From contig NZ_JAHVJA010000011.1 of NCBI RefSeq assembly GCF_019801465.1, positions 1-64,000 on the forward strand: a DNA stretch of 64,000 nucleotides. The letters are read 5' to 3'. A program made the translations under genes and the position numbers. Positions 45,201 through 53,462 of the stretch are shown here, in pieces (position 1 is the first letter of the stretch; each line of letters starts with the position of its first letter). This DNA comes from Leisingera daeponensis. Its GTDB lineage: Bacteria > Pseudomonadota > Alphaproteobacteria > Rhodobacterales > Rhodobacteraceae. The notes under the pieces are model-generated. The model saw only the letters and a list, made by a program, of their open reading frames with translations, had not been told where the DNA came from and ran no database searches.

Positions 45201-45430
45201 ATCCCCTCGACGCCATTGATCTGCTGCTCCAGCGGGGTGGCGACTGTTTCGGCGATGGTTTCCGCCGAAGCCCCGGGGTAGCGGGCGGTCACCTGCACGG
45301 TCGGCGGCGCCACCTCCGGGTATTGCGCAACCGGCAGGGTGAAATAGGCCAGCCCGCCCACGATGGTAATGAAGACCGACATCACGATCGCAAAGATCGG
45401 CCGGTCAATGAAAAACTGCGAAAATTTCAT
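42275..45430 (-). CDS. RND efflux pump permease subunit 2, HAE1 (AcrB/MexB-like)
   Basis: This 1051-aa hydrophobe/amphiphile efflux pump starts MKFSQFFIDRPIFAIVMSVF, the typical AcrB N-terminus. TM4 contains VVDDAIIVVEG with the double Asp of the proton relay, and the porter domain has YPEVAPPTVQVTARYPGASAETI. It exports drugs or other amphiphiles in a tripartite complex. The start ATG at 45430 follows GAGGACAAG. It is second in an operon after its adaptor. Confidence 0.95.
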   Translation of the reverse strand: MKFSQFFIDRPIFAIVMSVFITIVGGLAYFTLPVAQYPEVAPPTVQVTARYPGASAETIAETVATPLEQQINGVEGMLYLSSQATGDGNLTITATFEVGSDLDEAQVRVQNRVAIAEPRLPEPVRRLGVVTQKASPDLLLVAHMYSPDGSRDDLYITGAAQRVRDELIRLDGVGTVTVFGARDYSMRVWLDPDRIAAMGMTPGEVLAAMRSQNVQVSSGLLNQQPTVAESAFEVSVQTTGRLDKPEEFARIIVKRGEEGRIVRLGDVARVELGAANYGTRAYLDTSSAVALGITQRPGSNALNTAGEVLEALDRLAADFPDGLEYDVIYNPTGFIRESIDAVVHTMIEAVALVIAVVLLFLGTWRAAVTPILAIPVSLVGTFALLSALGYSINNLSLFGLVLAVGIVVDDAIIVVEGIEKHIREGLSPRDAARKTMSEVSGALVAVSLVLAAVFIPTAAVPGISGLFYRQFAMTITAATAISLLVSLTLSPAMAAMLLKPHGESKPGLLARPFVWALGKFDRGFDRASDGYGWMTRRLVRMPLMMLAVFGGLLVLTDHQFGKVPGGFIPQQDQGYYIAVVQLPPGSSLERTDRVVRHATRQLLDIDGVEHTAVFTGLNGATLTTESNTGVIFLTTTAFEKREAEGYDAQAVLGEARRRMAAIKEAAIFVIAPPPVPGIGTGGGFKMVLQDTGGAGAVALAQAAQSLAAAANADPGLVAVFSQYNTGTPRVWAEIDRERAEMLNVPVARINEALEVYLGSAYVNDFNLFGRTYNVTVQADAPFRETADDVARLRVRSDNGEMVPLGAVASFSDTTGPLRQPRYNLYPSAAVQGQTMPGVSSAEALERMEQIAAQVLPQGIGYEWTELSYQEKNTDDTAALVFAFAVLFVILVLAAQYESWALPAAVILIVPMVLLSAITGVGLAGLDNNILVQIGFVVLVALASKNAILIVEFAKQAEEEGKDRWAAAVQAARTRLRPIVMTSLAFILGVVPLMLATGAGAEMRQSLGVSVFSGMLGVTVFGLVFSPVFYVIVRGIETRLTRNRGRPDGQET

Positions 45431-45461
45431 CGTCTTGTCCTCGGCGGCAGTGCCCCCGCGC

Positions 45462-46658
45462 CTAGCGCGAGGCCACCTGCAGCTCTTCCAGCTCGGCAAC
45501 CCGGGCGGTCACCGTCGCGCCGGGCCCCACCATGTGCAGCCCGTCGACCACCACCAGTTCATCCGCCTCGATGCCGGTCACGCTGCGCAGCCCGCTGCGG
45601 CGCTCACCCAGTGTAATTGCGCGGCGCGAAACCGTGCCGCCGGCGTCCACCACCCAGACGAACTTCTCCGCCTGGTCGGAACCGATGGCGCGTTCGGGAA
45701 TGAACACCCGCGGCACGCCGCTTGCGGTTGTCAGGCGCAGCCGCCCGAACATGCCCGGCACCAGCGCACCCGTCTCATTCTCCAGCACCGCGCGGCCGCG
45801 GATGGTGCCGGTAGCGCTGTCAATACGGTTGTCGATGAAATCGACTTTGCCCGTATGGCCGAAATCCGTTTCGCCGTTCAGGCTGACCGCAACCGGCGCG
45901 GCATTCAGAAAGGCGCGGATGTCCCCGTCGGCAGCGCTGCGCTGATAGTTCAGCAGCTGCTGCTCGGTGGCATCAAACACGAAATGGATTGGATCGATCG
46001 AGACAATTGTGGTCAGCGCGGGACCGGCGGCGCCGGCCGAAATCAGGTTGCCCGCATTCACCGCATCATCGGAGATACGGCCGCTGACAGGGGCGTGGAT
46101 ACGAGAGAACTCCAGATCCAGCCGCGCCCGCTCCACCGCAGCCTCAGCTCCGGTGATGGCCGCCTTGGCGGCCGCCGCGGCCTGCTGAGCGCTGTCCAGC
46201 GACGAGCGGCTGGCGTGGCCACGGTCGCTCAGCTTGCTTTGCCGCTCCAGTTCGACGTTGGCCAGCTTCAGGGCCGCGCGGGCCTCGGCCAGCCGCGCTT
46301 CCGCCTCGGCCAGCACGGTTTCAAACGGTCGCGGATCAATGGTGAACAGCAGATCGCCCTTTTCCACGATCTGGCCCGGCTCGAAATGCACGGCGGTCAG
46401 CTGGCCGGACACCCGGGCGCGTACCGCCACCTCGTCCACCGCCTCGAAACGGCCGGTGAATTCGTCGAATTCCGAAACCTCGCGGATTGCGGCACGGACA
46501 ACCCCGACCTCGGGTGCGGGCATGGCCGCCGGTGGAGCAGAGGCCTCTGCCGCGGTTGCAAATTGCAGCAGTCCGGGCTGACCGGCGCCGTACCAGGCCC
46601 CGCCGGCGGCCAACAAGGCAAGAGCTGCACCGGCAGAGAGCGATTTCGTCTTTTTCAT
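45462..46658 (-). CDS. RND efflux periplasmic adaptor (AcrA-like)
   Basis: This 398-aa adaptor has an N-terminal signal/anchor (KSLSAGAALALLAAGGAWY), lipoyl halves (VRARVSGQLTAVHFEPGQIV and IHAPVSGRISDDAVNAG), a coiled hairpin (about 120-175) and a barrel domain. It is the partner of the HAE1 pump 31 nt downstream. The start was placed at the ATG with GAGGAA upstream; the longer frame runs into the 3' part of lysR. Confidence 0.93.
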   Translation of the reverse strand: MKKTKSLSAGAALALLAAGGAWYGAGQPGLLQFATAAEASAPPAAMPAPEVGVVRAAIREVSEFDEFTGRFEAVDEVAVRARVSGQLTAVHFEPGQIVEKGDLLFTIDPRPFETVLAEAEARLAEARAALKLANVELERQSKLSDRGHASRSSLDSAQQAAAAAKAAITGAEAAVERARLDLEFSRIHAPVSGRISDDAVNAGNLISAGAAGPALTTIVSIDPIHFVFDATEQQLLNYQRSAADGDIRAFLNAAPVAVSLNGETDFGHTGKVDFIDNRIDSATGTIRGRAVLENETGALVPGMFGRLRLTTASGVPRVFIPERAIGSDQAEKFVWVVDAGGTVSRRAITLGERRSGLRSVTGIEADELVVVDGLHMVGPGATVTARVAELEELQVASR

Positions 46659-46745
46659 TTTCCATTCCTCAGGCCAAGGGCCGCAACATGACGATTGAGG
46701 AAGGAAATAAGGGCCGCGCGGCGGCGGCTGTACCGGACTGGCAAG

Positions 46746-46780
46746 ACGCTCACTATTTCCCGTCAGGACATAATGAGCGT
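46746..46780. promoter_or_regulatory. Inverted repeat upstream of RND adaptor
   Basis: ACGCTCA (46746-46752) and TGAGCGT (46774-46780) form a spaced inverted repeat in the 130-bp gap between the LysR stop and the adaptor start. It could be a regulator site for the pump operon. Confidence 0.35.
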
Positions 46781-46788
46781 AACCCAGT

Positions 46789-47700
46789 TCACAGATGCAG
46801 TTCCTCCGGGGACGGAGGGTTGGCAACGAGGAAGTCGACGAACGCCCTGATTCGCGGCGCAATCAAGCGCCGTTCGCGGTAAACCACCCGGAAAGCGAAG
46901 TCTTCGACTTGGCAATCCGGCAGGATTTCCACCAGTTTCCCTTCGGCGATGGCAGCGCGGGCGATCTGTCCCGGCAGCTGGACGATGCCGATTCCCACCG
47001 ACCCTGCGTAGCTCAGGGCATCCACACTGTTGACCACCAGGACAGGATCGAATTGCAGCTGGATGATTTCGCCGCCGGACCTGAACTGGAACGGTGTCAG
47101 CCGGCCTGAATTGCGGCCGCGGTAATAAATCGCCCTGTGGCCGGCAAGATCCGCCACTGTTTCCGGTTTGCCCGTGCGCTCCAGGTACCGCGGTGCCGCG
47201 CAGGTGACGATATTGTCGGAATACAGCTTTCGGGCGATCAGATCCGGGCTGCTGCCCAGGTTCCCCGCGCGCACCGCGACATCGACGCCTTCGGCGGCCA
47301 GATCCACCACCCGGTCATCAAAGACCAGTTCCACGTCGACATTGCGGTAGCGGCACATGAAGGCCAGCACCCGCTGGGTCATCCACAAGCGCCCGACCGA
47401 ATCCGAGGCGGAGATCACCAGACGCCCGCGCGGGTCCTCGACGCTGTCCATGATCTCGCTTTTCAGCGTCTCGGCTTCCTCCAGCACGCGCTTGGCGCCT
47501 TCCAGGAACCGCTCGCCTTCGCTGGTCCGAGACACCGCGCGGGTAGTGCGGGTGAACAGCTTGGCACCGATTTTGCCTTCCAGCCGCCGGACCGCCTTGG
47601 ACACGGAAGAGGTGGTCAGCCCCATCGTCCGAGCGGCTTCAGCAAAACTGCCTGCCTCGGCAACCCGGACGCAAATCCGCAATTCGTTGAGGTCATCCAC
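46789..47700 (-). CDS. LysR-family regulator next to RND operon
   Basis: This 303-aa LysR protein has a helix-turn-helix at residues 1-60 (LRICVRVAEAGSFAEAARTMGLTTSSVSKAVRRLE) and an effector domain. It lies just upstream of the RND adaptor-pump pair on the same strand and is the likely local regulator of that operon, although LysR control is usually divergent. Confidence 0.9.
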   Translation of the reverse strand: MDDLNELRICVRVAEAGSFAEAARTMGLTTSSVSKAVRRLEGKIGAKLFTRTTRAVSRTSEGERFLEGAKRVLEEAETLKSEIMDSVEDPRGRLVISASDSVGRLWMTQRVLAFMCRYRNVDVELVFDDRVVDLAAEGVDVAVRAGNLGSSPDLIARKLYSDNIVTCAAPRYLERTGKPETVADLAGHRAIYYRGRNSGRLTPFQFRSGGEIIQLQFDPVLVVNSVDALSYAGSVGIGIVQLPGQIARAAIAEGKLVEILPDCQVEDFAFRVVYRERRLIAPRIRAFVDFLVANPPSPEELHL

Positions 47701-47798
47701 CTTGCAAACCCCTGCTTGAAATCCCCCGGACCGTAGCCGAAGCCCCGGTCAGTGTCACTGCACCCCCGGACAAGCAGCACCCCAGCCTGCCGCCCGGA

Positions 47799-48272
47799 TT
47801 ACAATTGCTTGAAAGGACGGGACCGCAGCCGGTGCCAGGAAGCGGGAGAGGCATCGTCCCTGGCCGCTTCCAGCCGCTTTTGAATTTCATCAGGCATCGG
47901 TACGGCATGCGGCTGCGGCTGTTGCTGCACATGCAGTTCCATGAACTCCCCGATGCAAACCTCCGCACCGCGTGAGGTCATAATCATCTGGAGGTGAAAA
48001 CGCTTGCTGTCGGAGGCCAAAACATGAGTGGTGACCAGCAGAGGCTCTGCCTCCCGCACCTCCCGCAAGTAAAACTTGTGGTCTTCGATCAGGTAGATCG
48101 TACACCCCGTTCTCTTGCGGTAGGCTGCGTCAAACCCGACTGCATCCTGCAGCGCATCCACGGCATGACTGAACACAAACCCGTAATAGGCGTCCTGCAT
48201 ATGCCCGTTGTAGTCAATCCAGTCCGGCTGGACCTTTGTCTGATAAAGAAAAGGCATCTTCTTCTCATCCAC
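47799..48272 (-). CDS. Hotdog-fold thioesterase, betainyl-CoA thioesterase-like
   Basis: This 157-aa protein has the 4HBT hotdog motif DWIDYNGHMQDAYYG near residue 18. Proteins of this size with this exact motif include betainyl-CoA thioesterases of carnitine degradation (CdhB-like), also found fused to carnitine dehydrogenase. It would release glycine betaine from betainyl-CoA. That fits the BBOX-like gene in this window, but the gene has no carnitine partner beside it, so the specific role is inferred. Confidence 0.78.
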   Translation of the reverse strand: MDEKKMPFLYQTKVQPDWIDYNGHMQDAYYGFVFSHAVDALQDAVGFDAAYRKRTGCTIYLIEDHKFYLREVREAEPLLVTTHVLASDSKRFHLQMIMTSRGAEVCIGEFMELHVQQQPQPHAVPMPDEIQKRLEAARDDASPASWHRLRSRPFKQL

Positions 48273-48439
48273 CCTCTATCGGCCGGTGCGCCTCGCATTC
48301 ACAATCACAGCCTTTAACCCGGCTGCAATGCGGCCGTCAGGCTATTGCAAATCACCGCAGCCACGGTAATCCGCCTGCTCAGCCGCCGACAAGAGCGTCA
48401 CGCTCTCTGCGCGCGCATGCGGGGCAAGCCACACGGGAG

Positions 48440-49342
48440 CTAGCCCGCCAGGAAGGCCCGCAGCTGAGGCGTCACAAAATCGAGAAAGGCGCGCACCCGG
48501 TTGGGAACCCGCTCGCCGCCCAGAAACAGGGCATGGACGTCCTCCGTATCGCCTTCGGTGGCGGCGGGCAGAACCTCAATCAGCCGCCCGGCCCGCAAAT
48601 CGTCGCGCGCATGGAACTCCCCAATCCGCGCCAGTCCCAGTCCCGCCACGGCCATTCGCCGGACCGTTTCGCCGTTGTTGGCAATCAGCGGCCCCTCAAC
48701 GATCCGGTCAACGATGCGCCCGCTGTCGCGCAGCGGCCAGACCGCGTTCGCCCGGCGGAAATTGAACCCCAGGCAAGCATGATCCGCCAGATCGTCAATC
48801 CCGGCAGGCGTGCCCCTCTCCGCCAGATATGACGGCGCGGCGACGATCATCCGCTTGGCGCTGCCCAGCCGGATGGCCGTCATCCCGGAATCCTGAAGCG
48901 GCCCGACCCGGAAGGCAACATCCGTCCGGTCGAGGTACAGGTCGACAATTTCGTCCGACAGCGACAGGTCGATGGTGATGCGCGGAAACTTCGCCCAGAA
49001 GCCGGCCAGAAGCGGCTCAATCCCCAGCTGCCCGAAGCCTACCGAACTGCTGACCCTGACCCGTCCTGCCAGGCCGGCGGATCCTTGGGCAACCTAACGT
49101 TCGATCTCGTCCATCCCGGCAATCAGCACCCGGCTGCGCTCGTAATAGACGCGCCCTTCGTCGGTCAGCGACAACCGCCGGGTTGAGCGCTCCAGCAGCC
49201 GAACCCCCAGCCGTTCCTCGACCCGGCCGATCAGCTTGCTGACGGTGGACGGCGTCATCCGCATCATCCGTGCCGCCTCCGAAAAACTGCCGCTGTCGAC
49301 CACCTGCAGAAACACCTGCATTTCCCCCGCCCGGTTGTCCAT
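48440..49342 (-). pseudogene. LysR regulator interrupted by one amber codon
   Basis: A complete LysR gene of about 300 codons: helix-turn-helix MQVFLQVVDSGSFSEAARMM...STVSKLIGRVEERLG, linker, then effector domain VRVSSSVGFGQLGIEPLLAGF...LRAFLAG. It is interrupted only by TAG at 49094-49096 (codon 83, after MDEIER), most likely a former CAG. Everything else is in frame. It is divergent from the LLM/aldo-keto reductase/MFS operon, which it probably controlled. Read-through or a recent mutation are both possible. Confidence 0.85.
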
Positions 49343-49458
49343 AGCGTTGCCTCTTGTGAACCTGTTTCACAGATAATGTGGAGATGCGTGGCGTTATCAA
49401 GGTGCCGGGCGCCGATTATCTGGCCTTTCGTAAACGCGGGCAACGCAATGGCGAGAGC

Positions 49459-50442
49459 ATGAAACCCAAGACATCCCTTGATCTGATCCGCAAACCGGAC
49501 CGCTTAACATTGGGCATTGAACTGCCCCTCGACAACGATTGGTCGCCCCAGGGCATCCGCCGGCGCGAGGCCAGCGGCCGCCCGTCCGGCGTGCCCGATC
49601 TGAGCGCCCAGGCAGAGCTGCTGCGCCGGGTGGACGAACTGGGTTTTGCCGCCATCTGGGCGCGCGATGTGCCGGTGTTCGACAGTGTCGGCATGGGCGA
49701 TGCGGGCTCGGTTTACGACGTGTTCGCTCTGCTGGGGTTCTTGGCCGGGATCACCCGCAACGTGGCGCTTGGCACCGCCGCAGTGGTGCTGCCGATCCGG
49801 CATCCGATGATGACGGCCAAAGCCGCAGCCTCGATCGACGCCTTGTCAGGCGGACGGCTGATCCTGGGCGTTGCCTCGGGCGACCGGCCTGTGGAATACC
49901 CGCTGCTGGGCCTCGACTTCGAGGCCCGCGGTGAGGACTTCCGCAAGGCAGCGGATTACCTGCGTGCAGCCTGGCAGCCCGGCGGCCTGCCCTTTGACGG
50001 CGGCCGGATCCGCGAATACGACCTGCTGCCCCGCCCTGAGCAAAGGACGATCCCCGTAGTGGCAGCTGGTCAGGCACGCCAATCCGACGGCTGGCTGGCC
50101 GCCAACATGGACGGCCGGTTCGTCTATCCCGGCGGCGTCGGGCGGATGACTGCGCAGACCGCGGCCTGGCACGACGCGACGCAGGGGCGCGGCGCCTTCA
50201 TCTCGGCCTTCCATCTGGACCTGCTGGCCGATGCCGGGGCCCCCAATGAGCCGGTCCGGTTCGGCGGCCGCATGGGGCGCAAGGCGCTGATCAGCCTGTT
50301 CCGGCGCTACGCTGCGGCCGGCGTGGACCATATCGCGGTGAACCTGCGGCAGTCGGCCCGGCCGCTGCCGGAAGTTCTGGACGAACTCGCGTCGGAAGTC
50401 CTTCCGGCGCTGGACAACAGCAAGGCGGCACAGGCCGCCTGA
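49459..50442 (+). CDS. LLM-class luciferase-type oxidoreductase
   Basis: This protein of about 327 aa is luciferase-like (LTLGIELPLDNDW, AIWARDVPVFD, VALGTAAVVLPIRHP, GGRLILGVASGDRP), resembling the BA3436/TIGR03571 group. It is flavin-dependent, with unknown substrate. The start was set at the ATG at 49459 (a weak GGCGAGAG upstream); an upstream ATG at 49378 adds 27 residues without similarity. It heads an operon with an aldo-keto reductase and an MFS exporter. Confidence 0.88.
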   Translation: MKPKTSLDLIRKPDRLTLGIELPLDNDWSPQGIRRREASGRPSGVPDLSAQAELLRRVDELGFAAIWARDVPVFDSVGMGDAGSVYDVFALLGFLAGITRNVALGTAAVVLPIRHPMMTAKAAASIDALSGGRLILGVASGDRPVEYPLLGLDFEARGEDFRKAADYLRAAWQPGGLPFDGGRIREYDLLPRPEQRTIPVVAAGQARQSDGWLAANMDGRFVYPGGVGRMTAQTAAWHDATQGRGAFISAFHLDLLADAGAPNEPVRFGGRMGRKALISLFRRYAAAGVDHIAVNLRQSARPLPEVLDELASEVLPALDNSKAAQAA

Positions 50443-50462
50443 CAATCCCCAAAGAGGAAACG

Positions 50463-51287
50463 ATGCAGACTGTCAAATCCAACGGTTTCGAAATCCCCGC
50501 CCTCGGCTTCGGCGTCTTCCGCATGTCGGACGAGGAAATCGCCAAGGTGATCCCCGCGGCGCTGGAGGCGGGCTTCCGCCATTTCGACAGCGCCCAGATC
50601 TACAAGAACGAGGCCGCGCTGGGGAAGGCGCTGGAACAAACCGGCGTCAGCCGGGACGAAATCTTCCTGACCACCAAGGTCTGGGCCGACCAGTACGCGC
50701 CGGAGAAATTTGCAGCCTCGGTCGGCGAAAGCCTGGAAAAACTGCGGGTGAACAATGCCGACCTGCTCCTTTTGCACTGGCCGGGCGACGAGGTGCCGGT
50801 GGCCGAGCAGGTGGCGATGCTGAACGAGGTGCGGGCCGCAGGCAAGACCCGGCTGATCGGCGTCAGCAACCAGAACGCATCGCAGATGCGCGAGTCGGTG
50901 GAATACTCCGCCGCCCCCATCGTCACCAACCAGATCGAGGTGCACCCTTATCTGAACCAGTCCGCCGTGGCCCCCGCCGCGGCAGAGCTGGATGTGGCCA
51001 TCACCGGCTATTACGGCATGGCCGACGGCGCCGTTCCAAAGGACCCGCTGCTGCAGAAAATCGGCGCGCAATACGGCAAGACCGCTGCCCAGGCAGCGCT
51101 GCGATGGGTCATCCAGCAGGGGTTCATCGCACTGTCCAAGACGGCCAACCCCGCCCGCGCCGCTGAAAACGCGGCGATTTTCGACTTCACTCTCTCTGAC
51201 GAAGACATGGACGCCATCCACGGGCTTGCCCGCCCGGACGGCCGCATCGTCAGCCCCGAAAACCTCTCTCCCGTCTGGGACGCATAA
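50463..51287 (+). CDS. Aldo/keto reductase
   Basis: This 274-aa NADPH-dependent AKR has GFRHFDSAQIYKNE (catalytic Asp, Tyr), LLLLHWPGD (catalytic His) and GVSNQNASQM. It reduces aldehydes or ketones in the cytoplasm. It lies 20 nt after the LLM gene and 12 nt before the MFS gene. Confidence 0.93.
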   Translation: MQTVKSNGFEIPALGFGVFRMSDEEIAKVIPAALEAGFRHFDSAQIYKNEAALGKALEQTGVSRDEIFLTTKVWADQYAPEKFAASVGESLEKLRVNNADLLLLHWPGDEVPVAEQVAMLNEVRAAGKTRLIGVSNQNASQMRESVEYSAAPIVTNQIEVHPYLNQSAVAPAAAELDVAITGYYGMADGAVPKDPLLQKIGAQYGKTAAQAALRWVIQQGFIALSKTANPARAAENAAIFDFTLSDEDMDAIHGLARPDGRIVSPENLSPVWDA

Positions 51288-51299
51288 GGAATATCCGTC

Positions 51300-52496
51300 A
51301 TGTCGGCGACAAACACGCAACCGGAGGCCCGCTCCGGCTGGATCCTGCTGGCGCTGGCCATCGGCGCCTTCGGCATCGGCACCACCGAATTCTCGCCCAT
51401 GGGCCTGCTGCCCGTGATCGCAGAAGGGGTCGATGTCTCCATCCCCAGCGCTGGCCTGCTGGTCAGCGCCTATGCCATCGGCGTCATGGCGGGCGCCCCC
51501 ATCATGACCCTGGTCTTCAGCCGCCTCGGCAAGCGCGCGGCGCTGATGGCGCTGATGGGCATCTTTACCTTCGGCAACATCCTGTCGGCGCTGTCACCGG
51601 ATTACTGGACGCTGCTGGCGTCCCGGCTGGTCACGTCGCTGAACCACGGCGCCTTCTTTGGCCTGGGCGCGGTTGTTGCCGCCAGCGTGGTGCCCAGGGA
51701 CAAGAAGGCCAGCGCCGTTGCCACCATGTTCATGGGCCTGACCATCGCCAATGTCGGCGGCGTTCCGGCGGCCACCTGGCTGGGCCAGCAGATCGGCTGG
51801 CGGATGGCCTTTGCCGGGACAGCGATGCTGGGCGTCATCGCCATCGCAGCGCTTTGGAGCGCCCTGCCCAAGGGGGATCCGGGCCAGCGCCCCGAGGTGA
51901 TGAAGGAGCTGCGCGTTCTGACCCGTGCGCCGGTTCTGATCGCCATGGCCACCACGGTGATGGGCTCTGCCGCGCTGTTCGGCGTCTATACCTATGTCGC
52001 CCCGGTCCTGCAGGAGCTGACCCAGGCGTCCGAGACCTATGTCACGATGATGCTTGTTCTGATCGGCGTCGGATTTACCATCGGCAACTGGCTGGGCGGC
52101 CGCCTGGCGGACTGGTCGCTGGACGGGGCAACCATCCTGTTCCTGGCCGCAGCCGCCGCGGTCAGCTTTGCGATGCCGCTGGCGATCGGCACCCATGCGG
52201 GCGCGGCCATCGTGCTGCTGGTCTGGGGCGCGGCCGCCTTTGCGATGGTTCCCCCGGTGCAGACCCGGGTGATGATCGCCGCCGCCGAGGCTCCGGGCCT
52301 GGCTTCTTCGATCAACGTCGGCGCCTTCAACTTCGGCAACGCCGTGGGCGCCGCTGCCGGCGGCTGGGTGATCCACGCAGGCTATGGTTATGGCGCGGTG
52401 CCGGTCGCGGCGGGTCTGATGGCAGCTGCGGGTGTGCTGCTGGTGCTGGCCGGACGGGCGCGCGGCACCGGCCAGGAGTTCGCTGCGGGCGCCTGA
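51300..52496 (+). CDS. MFS transporter, AraJ/DHA1-type
   Basis: This 398-aa protein with 12 predicted membrane segments has the N-terminal LALAIGAFGIGTTEFSPMGLLP typical of DHA1/AraJ-like exporters and the loop RLGKRAALM between TM2 and TM3. It probably exports a small metabolite or drug. Last gene of its operon. Confidence 0.93.
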   Translation: MSATNTQPEARSGWILLALAIGAFGIGTTEFSPMGLLPVIAEGVDVSIPSAGLLVSAYAIGVMAGAPIMTLVFSRLGKRAALMALMGIFTFGNILSALSPDYWTLLASRLVTSLNHGAFFGLGAVVAASVVPRDKKASAVATMFMGLTIANVGGVPAATWLGQQIGWRMAFAGTAMLGVIAIAALWSALPKGDPGQRPEVMKELRVLTRAPVLIAMATTVMGSAALFGVYTYVAPVLQELTQASETYVTMMLVLIGVGFTIGNWLGGRLADWSLDGATILFLAAAAAVSFAMPLAIGTHAGAAIVLLVWGAAAFAMVPPVQTRVMIAAAEAPGLASSINVGAFNFGNAVGAAAGGWVIHAGYGYGAVPVAAGLMAAAGVLLVLAGRARGTGQEFAAGA

Positions 52497-52521
52497 TCCC
52501 GCGCCAGCTTCCGCCTGAACA

Positions 52522-52552
52522 AAGGCCTGCCGTGTCAACCGCGGCAGGCCTT
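52522..52552. terminator. Hairpin between convergent MFS and amidohydrolase genes
   Basis: AAGGCCTGCCG / CGGCAGGCCTT stem of 11 bp with a 9-nt loop, 26 nt past the MFS stop and 20 nt past the amidohydrolase stop. T tails are short. Confidence 0.65.
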
Positions 52553-52571
52553 CGCAATTCTAGGCCTGCGA

Positions 52572-53462
52572 TCAGGCCGCAGCCGCTGTCAGACCATAGA
52601 AGCTGGCAGCATTGCCGCGGAACACCGCAGCTTGCATCTCTGCGGGAACCAGCCCGCGATAAGCCCCCGCCAGCGTACGGTAGCCCGAATACAGCTTGTC
52701 GACCGGAAAGTTCGACCCGAACATCACCCTGCCGGTGCCGAACTGCTCCAGGCAGGTCTCGACGATGGGGCGGATGCTGTCCGCTGTCCAGTCATGCTCG
52801 AACATGCCCAAACCGGACAGCTTGCAGGTGACATGGGGCAGGCCCGAGAGGTGCTTCAGCTCCTCCGCCCATACAGTCAGCCCGGCGGAAGAGCGGTCAT
52901 GCGGCGACCCTGCGTGGCACAGAGCAACCCTGGTGTCCGGTGCCAGGGCCAGAACCCTCGCGGTCTTTTCCATCAGTTCCGGAACCAGCTGCAGGTCAAA
53001 GCTCAACCCCCGCCGCCCGGCGTCCTGCAGCCCGGCCAGAAACCGCGGGTCATCCAGCAGCGCATTGGTGCCGGTTTGCGCGTCTTCGCCCGGCGCGCGG
53101 CCCACGATCTGGCGCACGCCGCGCACCGTCGGCAGGCTTTGGAACTGGTCGAGCTGCTGCGCCAGATCGGGTGCGGTCAGATCGCAGAACACCACCTGCG
53201 CCATCGGCCAGTCCGGATTGCGCTCCGCCACCGACTGCAGCCAGCGCGCCTCCGCCAGACCGTCCTCCGCCCCTACCTGTATATGCACCGAGGCCGCAAA
53301 GCCTTCGGCTGCGGCCTCGGCGCGGAATTCCTCCAGCAAATAGTCCCGCTGGATCGGGGCCGGATCACCAAAGAACCGCTTCTCGCCTTTCGCCATCAAC
53401 CACGGATACCGCACCGCCCCCAGATCCCACAGGTGATGATGCGCATCGATCCATCCGCTCAT
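52572..53462 (-). CDS. Amidohydrolase-2 family lactonase-type hydrolase
   Basis: This 296-aa TIM-barrel metal-dependent hydrolase has IDAHHHLWDL at the N-terminus, ALCHAGSPHD, and GSNFPVDKLYSGY near the end. It is related to L-fuconolactonase and 2-pyrone-4,6-dicarboxylate lactonase. Start ATG overlaps the stop of the NTF2-like gene (ATGA). It probably opens a lactone in the region J pathway. Confidence 0.88.
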   Translation of the reverse strand: MSGWIDAHHHLWDLGAVRYPWLMAKGEKRFFGDPAPIQRDYLLEEFRAEAAAEGFAASVHIQVGAEDGLAEARWLQSVAERNPDWPMAQVVFCDLTAPDLAQQLDQFQSLPTVRGVRQIVGRAPGEDAQTGTNALLDDPRFLAGLQDAGRRGLSFDLQLVPELMEKTARVLALAPDTRVALCHAGSPHDRSSAGLTVWAEELKHLSGLPHVTCKLSGLGMFEHDWTADSIRPIVETCLEQFGTGRVMFGSNFPVDKLYSGYRTLAGAYRGLVPAEMQAAVFRGNAASFYGLTAAAA

